Origin: Bolinopsis microptera | Taxonomy: Eukaryota; Ctenophora; Tentaculata; Lobata; Bolinopsidae | Direction: 5' to 3' | NCBI RefSeq assembly: GCF_026151205.1 | Contig: NC_087074.1 | Location: 1,178,001 to 1,242,000, forward strand | Length of the DNA: 64,000 nt | Notes under the pieces: generated by a model | What the model was told of the DNA's origin: nothing | Database searches by the model: none | Seen by the model: the letters and a program-made list of their open reading frames with translations, nothing else | Translations under genes and position numbers: made by a program | In this document: positions 58,885 through 64,000 of the stretch, piece by piece | Position numbering within the stretch: the first letter of the stretch is position 1 | Layout of the letters: each line of letters opens with the position of its first letter

Positions 58885-60476
58885 GGGCAATTCCACCGTG
58901 ACGGACACCACGATTATGCCATTTTTTAAAGTTCAAACGAATGTTGTGCTCAGGATGTTGCTTCTTTATCAGCTTAAACTATTTATTAGTCCACATTTAA
59001 CCTTTCTATAGGTTGTGTGAAAATTTCAGACCCCTACCGTTATTACTTTCTGAGATAGCACCCCTGTGACGGACGCGACTTAAATATGACACTTTTTTTG
59101 GGTGTCTACTCAGAAGGTACCCAAATCTATCTCAAAACGTTATCTATTATCTCTAATTTGGACATGCAGTGATAGAAAAAGGTTTAGGGATTTCTGAGAT
59201 ACCATTTTTTTGGAGATTGCTCAGTTTTTGTTTGCGTGGCGCCATTTTCAAATTGTGACGGACGTGACTGTGACGGACACACGTTTTTTTTCAATTTCTC
59301 CAAATCTTCTATTTGACACTTTTATCTTGTTCAGTGACCTTCATTCTATGTTTATGCCAATTTTTAGGCCGCTAGTACTTCCACGAGGTCTGCAATAGCC
59401 AAAATCGTCCATTTTGGGCATACGCGAGGGTATCAATCTAGGGGCAGCAATTATTTCTCTACTTGTACAAATTTATAACTCTGGTAAAACATTCATCTCT
59501 GTTCAACACATCACACTGTTGAGACCATCTCCCAAAAGTTAGTGTTTAAAATGTGGAAGATATTGAATTTTTACTTCAAAAATATGCGAAAATAGGGTAA
59601 AGTCCATTTTTTGTGCCTTTTACCCCTGAAAAAGGTTAAGGCAAATAAAATGGCAAAACTCAGTAAATTTAATTATTGAATTGCATATGATGTTATTTGA
59701 TAGTCTAGTCAACATAGTTAAACCTTATTTGACTTCAATTTGTCTTGGTTTTAGTCAAAATAATGGAAATATGGATAAAAATGGCTAAAAGTGAGCCGTA
59801 CGCCCATATATGGGCATATACAAAATTATACATAACTCAGTCATTTTCTGTCCAATTTTCGATTTGACAACATCGTTTTGTTAAGAACGGTCTCAGCTTT
59901 AACAAAAATGCATTTAAAGTCTGTTAAAAGATTTTTTGGAGCATTTTCAAAAAAATGTGACGGACGCGAAAAGTTGGGACCCCCCCTTCCAAAAATTTTT
60001 TCTTAAAAGATACAAGCCTGATAATTTCTACGGTACTCCCTTACCTTCAGAAGAGATAGGTTACAGTGGTTTTTTGAATATAAATAGCACTATGTGGCTC
60101 TGAAAAAACTTTTTTGCTTAATTTTGTGACGGACGCGACACCATCTTTGTGGAAATTTTTTAGAAAAATTATTTGAGTAACGGTTTTGAAACTTTGCATG
60201 GCTCTCATTCTTATGCCTATGCTTAAGTGTATGGAATTTCATAGAGAAATATTCCTGCATACCCAAACTGTGGCCCTTTGAAAATTTGAATGATTTTTTT
60301 CATTTCCGAGTAGTGTTCCTTTGAATGAGAAAAATCAAAAGTTAATGCAATATGAAACAAAAAACTTTTGTTGACCTGTAAGGTTAAGAGTCTAATGAAC
60401 ATATTTTAACCAAAATTAGGTGCCTATCTTAACATTTTTCATTTTCACCAAGTGGAACCTTACCGTGGAATTGCCC
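58885..60476. mobile_element. 1.6-kb non-autonomous DNA element with repeated GTGACGGACGCGAC motif
   Basis: The ends GGGCAATTCCACCGTGACGG and the complement of GGGCAATTCCACGGTAAGG are flanked on both sides by AAAG (58881-58884 and 60477-60480), a 4-base target duplication. The interior has no coding frame but repeats the word GTGACGGAC, usually followed by GCGAC or ACAC, at about 58896, 59052, 59256, 59268, 59958 and 60126. The superfamily is not determined. It sits in the older sequence now split between 58880 and 60481. Confidence 0.85.
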
Positions 60477-60583
60477 AAAGGTCTCTTTTAGATCCTTTTC
60501 GTTTCTAGCATATAGTGCAGGAAGACTGACAGAAACATTTGATGCTGCATATGGCTGATACTCTTGCATCAAAGAAATTGTTA

Positions 60584-60957
60584 TCAAATGCTGACTGTAG
60601 TCAAGGCCTCGGGACTTAGAGCAAGAAGGACAAGATCGTCAGCCCACAGCAGATGTGATATCAGAACGTCAGCAAGAACTGGATAGTCACCAACAGATTT
60701 CAGGAGAGATGAAAAGTCATTAATGTAGATTTTAAAGAGGTCTGGCGATAGGGGGTGTCCTTGCTCCGTTCCTTTGCCAATATCAATTTTAGGCGACAAG
60801 AGTTTGGAAATTTTTATATGGGCAATAGAGTTTTTGTACATATCACTTAGGCAGTTGAAGAAGTTACCGGTTTTTCCAAGGCATGTAATTTTGTGCAGAA
60901 GGAGGTCCCTACATACAGTGTCAAAGGCCTTTCTTAGATCAACAAAGCATGCATAAT
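60584..60957 (-). mobile_element. LINE reverse transcriptase fragment B
   Basis: Minus-strand frame with successive reverse transcriptase blocks: FVDLRKAFDTVCRDLLLHK (block A), then GTEQGHPLSPDLFKIYINDF (block B, usually QG(x)PLSP) and HLLWADDLVLLALSPEAL (block C with the two catalytic Asp as ADD). It is truncated soon after block C and lies directly against fragment A, which contains a different part of a related protein. It is a broken copy. Confidence 0.85.
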
Positions 60958-62260
60958 GAATGCTTTTTGTGTGCTGCTTTTTGTTAACACTTCATCTAGA
61001 TAGGAATGTGAGTCAGCCCCACCCAGCTCTTCTTTTAGCTGCAGGTAACTGGTGTCTTGCACCTCCAGACACAATAGGAGCTGGTGTACAGGAGAATCAT
61101 CGAAGCTGTTGCAGAAACGACAGGCCTCACCACTGTCACCACCCATGATCTTTTGGATATTCGCAAAGAGTGGTGAGCTGCCGTGAATGTAGTCCATTAT
61201 TCGGCTGTCCAGATTTTTACTCGTGTTGTGCCCGAATAAGAAGTTGTTTTTGTCTAGGAGCAGCCCACTGTTTTTGATCTTTGTGATCACACAAAGTATC
61301 TTGGTCTCCTTGTTGTTACTGACAGTTCTGCATTGCAGATTTGTTTCGATGCTGTCAACCTAGATCTTATTTTTGTAGCTCATTATGTCTGCCTGAGTGT
61401 AATAGGCCAGATCCTTGAAATGTTGCTGCGTTAGGTCTATCATTCTGGTTCCGTGTGACTTATTTTCTTTCCAAAGGAAGTACTTTTTCAGTGACATTGT
61501 TAAGACATGAAAGCTTGGTATTCTGCTTTCGTCAACTTGGTAGAGTGTAGCTGAGAGGTTGTCACCTTGTGTGAGTACTTTGCACATGAATTTAACCGAA
61601 AGAGCTTCGAGTTGCACATCCAGTGGTGGGAGGTGGAGAGCAAGTTCGGTTAATTCCCTTTGTGGATTCAGGACTGATCCAGATATTTTTAGAATGATTT
61701 TATTCCAGAAGCTTTTAAATTGATTTAGACACTTGTGAAGCCAAATAGGTGCTGCGTAGAACAGTTTAGTGAGGACCATTGTTTTAAGGAGGAGAGTGAG
61801 GCTGTAAACGTTTAGACCGTAGTTGCGGTTAGTTGATTTTGTTATTAATCCCCACTTTCTTTTGCATTCTTTAAGTTTTTGAGACGCATGTTTCTTGAAA
61901 TTGAGGTCTTCATCTACTATTACCCCAAGGACCTTTGTGCTTTGGACGTAGTTGATGCTTTTCCCATTAATACATAATTCTGCAGGTTTCTGTTCTTCAG
62001 TATAAGCTGCAGTTTTCAAGATTATGGCCTCCGTTTTATTCGTATCACAGTTCACTACTAGCTTGTTCTTGATGCACCACTTGCTGAGGTGGTCACAAAC
62101 CATCTGCATTTTTTCATGGCATCCTGAGATGTTCTCGAAGGAAATCATAAGTGTACCGTCATCAGCAAATTTGTAGCAGCTTAGATATCTTTTTACTTCT
62201 TCGGGGGTGTTGTGTGTCATGTCTGCTATGTATAGGATGAAGAGGAGAGGTGATAGATAT
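60958..62260 (-). mobile_element. LINE reverse transcriptase C-terminal half, fragment A
   Basis: A 286-residue frame (62220-61360) starts at the catalytic block (YKFADDGTLMIS), then thumb and connection (NKTEAIILK, VQSTKVLGVIVDEDLNFKKH). This continues in another frame at 61290-60934 with the terminal Cys/His motif CRFCNSFDDSPVHQLLLC. The combination of RT, a K-LGV(I/V)-D-L-F-H motif and a C-terminal zinc knuckle is that of jockey/CR1-type LINEs. At least one frame change separates the two parts. The 5' half with the endonuclease is missing. Confidence 0.88.
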
Positions 62261-63244
62261 TTAGTACAAAAAATGTTTGACCGAGCTCATATTTATCATA
62301 CGATATTCTAAAAATACACATTTATCATACAATATTATAAAATTACGATATTCTAAAAATAATTTAAAAATAAACAATATTTAAGAAGTTACAAGCACTT
62401 TAAATAACTTTTTAATACCAAATTTATCAAAATCGAAGATGCTACAAATTCGATGCCAATTTATGGCCCTTATTTCGTTTACTATAACTGGTAACGTGCA
62501 TGATACGAAACTGGTTCTGTAAAGCTGCACTGGAAAGAGATCGTAAATAAATTTATAAATGCTTAAACTTTGAGGATTTTCGTGATTTTTTTTGCTATCA
62601 GACTATACAAACAGTATATATATACATTCAATTAAATCAAGTGATGCAATTGGCAGAGCACAATCAAATTTTAAGTGTTGCAATTGGCAGAGCACAATTC
62701 ATTGCTACCAATAATTTTTTCGTGATTTTGGTTAGTTCTTTGTGTACATATTTTCAATCTTTCAAATGAATTTTCAAAAATTTAATTTATTTTAAGACAT
62801 ACTTTTATGTTTTTGCACTTAAGGGGATCATTTTAATTCATGATCTTCCTGCATGCCTCCCCATATTTGACGTCCAATCACGATTTCGATACCGTTGATT
62901 CAGATGCAGTGATGAACTTGTTAGTTCCAACCCCACTGTATTGTACTCTTAATCCATATGATGAGCTAGGAACATCATGAGGTCTTCACTAGCCCCCAAA
63001 GTGCGACTAAGCCGAATGATAATCCAAAATAAGGGTGAAATGGAGACTCCATGTGAAATGGACCTTTATAAAAGATCTTATGAGGGAACCCTTAAATATC
63101 TTGTTTCATTGATCGATTTCTGGCAGGGCTTCGCCTCATTTAAACCTCAATCACGGGATTCCAGATCATTCGGCTGAGTCGACCAGAGGAGATTGCTCAA
63201 AAGTCTCTATTGGCATCCTTTAGGATTTATGGCAGAAGCGGATC
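62261..63244. other. AT-rich tail region with a dispersed repeat
   Basis: No gene supported. At 62640-62715 two tandem copies of TGCAATTGGCAGAGCACAAT relate to 49980-50040. A 66-residue frame at 62977-63177 is unassigned. Confidence 0.5.
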
Positions 63245-63556
63245 TCGAGACTGCAACCTTCCTATTACGGGTCCCTTCTAGCGATCACTGGGCCACTCGA
63301 GACTGCAACCTTCCTATTACGGGTCCCTTCTAGCGATCACTGGGCCACTCGAGACTGCAACCTTCCTATTACGGGTCCCTTCTAGCGATCACTGGGCCAC
63401 TCGAGACTGCAACCTTCCTATTACGGGTCCCTTCTAGCGATCACTGGGCCACTCGAGACTGCAACCTTCCTATTACGGGTCCCTTCTAGCGATCACTGGG
63501 CCACTCGAGACTGCAACCTTCCTATTACGGGTCCCTTCTAGCGATCACTGGGCCAC
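63245..63556. repeat. 52-bp x 6 minisatellite
   Basis: Six tandem units that look identical by eye, each with TCGAGACTGCAACCTTCCTA and TCTAGCGATCACTGGGCCAC. GC content is far above the neighbourhood. No coding context. Confidence 0.95.
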
Positions 63557-64000
63557 CCCATTCACATTTATTCCTCAACTTTTAATCAAATTCTCATGGG
63601 CATCCATGGGCATTGCTTAAGTTATGATGAAAATAAACATTAGCATCATGTTAACCGTCCTCTAATTAGCTAGTACAGCTTGAAACCTGACTCAGACCTG
63701 ATGCCTAATTGTGTGTTTGCTTACTGCAGTTCAATGAAGTATGGGAAACTTAAATTTAGGCACAAGCTTTTTTTGTTTTACTTAAAATTTTTTTACTTAA
63801 ATGGGACCCGGCCCCTCACTTATGCAGATCAGAACATCGTGTGAACTAGTGAGTGTGGACACCCCTTAAAATAATACCAATGATTATTTAAGCTTAACAA
63901 TAAGCTCAAGCTCTCATTAAGAACTTTTGATGCACAATCAATGTTGATGCACAATCAATGTTATTAGTCAATAAGAATCTAGGATTCTTCAAAAGCCTAT
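63557..64000. other. Window end, no feature seen
   Basis: 444 bases of AT-rich unique DNA. The word GATGCACAATCAATGTT is repeated in tandem at about 63930-63960. Confidence 0.5.

Noticed and set aside
59210-59398. A 62-residue frame inside the GGGCAATTCCAC element
   Set aside because: It begins at a non-ATG codon, shows no family features and overlaps the repeated GTGACGGAC words.
1-64000. Retrovirus, LTR retrotransposon or Polinton copies
   Set aside because: No integrase, protease, capsid or LTR pair was recognised; all reverse transcriptase traces have LINE-type blocks.

Overview
This window is metazoan nuclear DNA: AT-rich, with spliced genes (GT-AG introns), short TTAGGG runs, LINE and tRNA-SINE fragments and DNA transposons. 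The species cannot be named from the sequence; the compact conserved genes and heavy transposon load fit a marine or early-branching invertebrate. I recognise no retrovirus, LTR element, Polinton or other capsid-bearing element.

Layout. (1) 12-12787, + strand: nine exons of a secreted Ig-like/VWD/C8 protein, open at both ends. One of its introns holds a 4.6-kb, 38-bp satellite that runs exactly up to an exon. (2) 12.8-25 kb: transposon debris. It includes a PIF/Harbinger-like MITE, a piggyBac-like TTAA element, a large direct duplication, a LINE endonuclease fragment and ACCGGG arrays. (3) 25383-30754, - strand: a seven-exon gene with one clear ankyrin-type repeat. (4) 33136-37107, - strand: two tandem paralogous protein kinase genes. 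(5) 38060-48497, - strand: a ten-exon TBCCD1 orthologue (TBCC domain-containing protein 1), with tandem repeats of 19, 48, 78, 69 and 43 bp in or across its exon/intron borders. (6) 50351-54450: an apparently intact pogo/Tigger-like transposon with a DD35D transposase and a second gene carrying a HIRAN-type domain. (7) 54.4-64 kb: LINE pieces, a 1.6-kb DNA element with a repeated GTGACGGACGCGAC motif, and a 52-bp minisatellite.

Two observations stand out. First, at six exon borders in two unrelated genes, a tandem duplication or satellite includes the splice site itself, giving about 120 copies of an acceptor-like unit in one case and about 88 in another. Second, a pogo/Tigger-type transposon carries a HIRAN accessory gene. 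Exon borders were worked out by hand from reading frame, splice-site consensus and phase; where I checked whole genes, the phases chain without a break.
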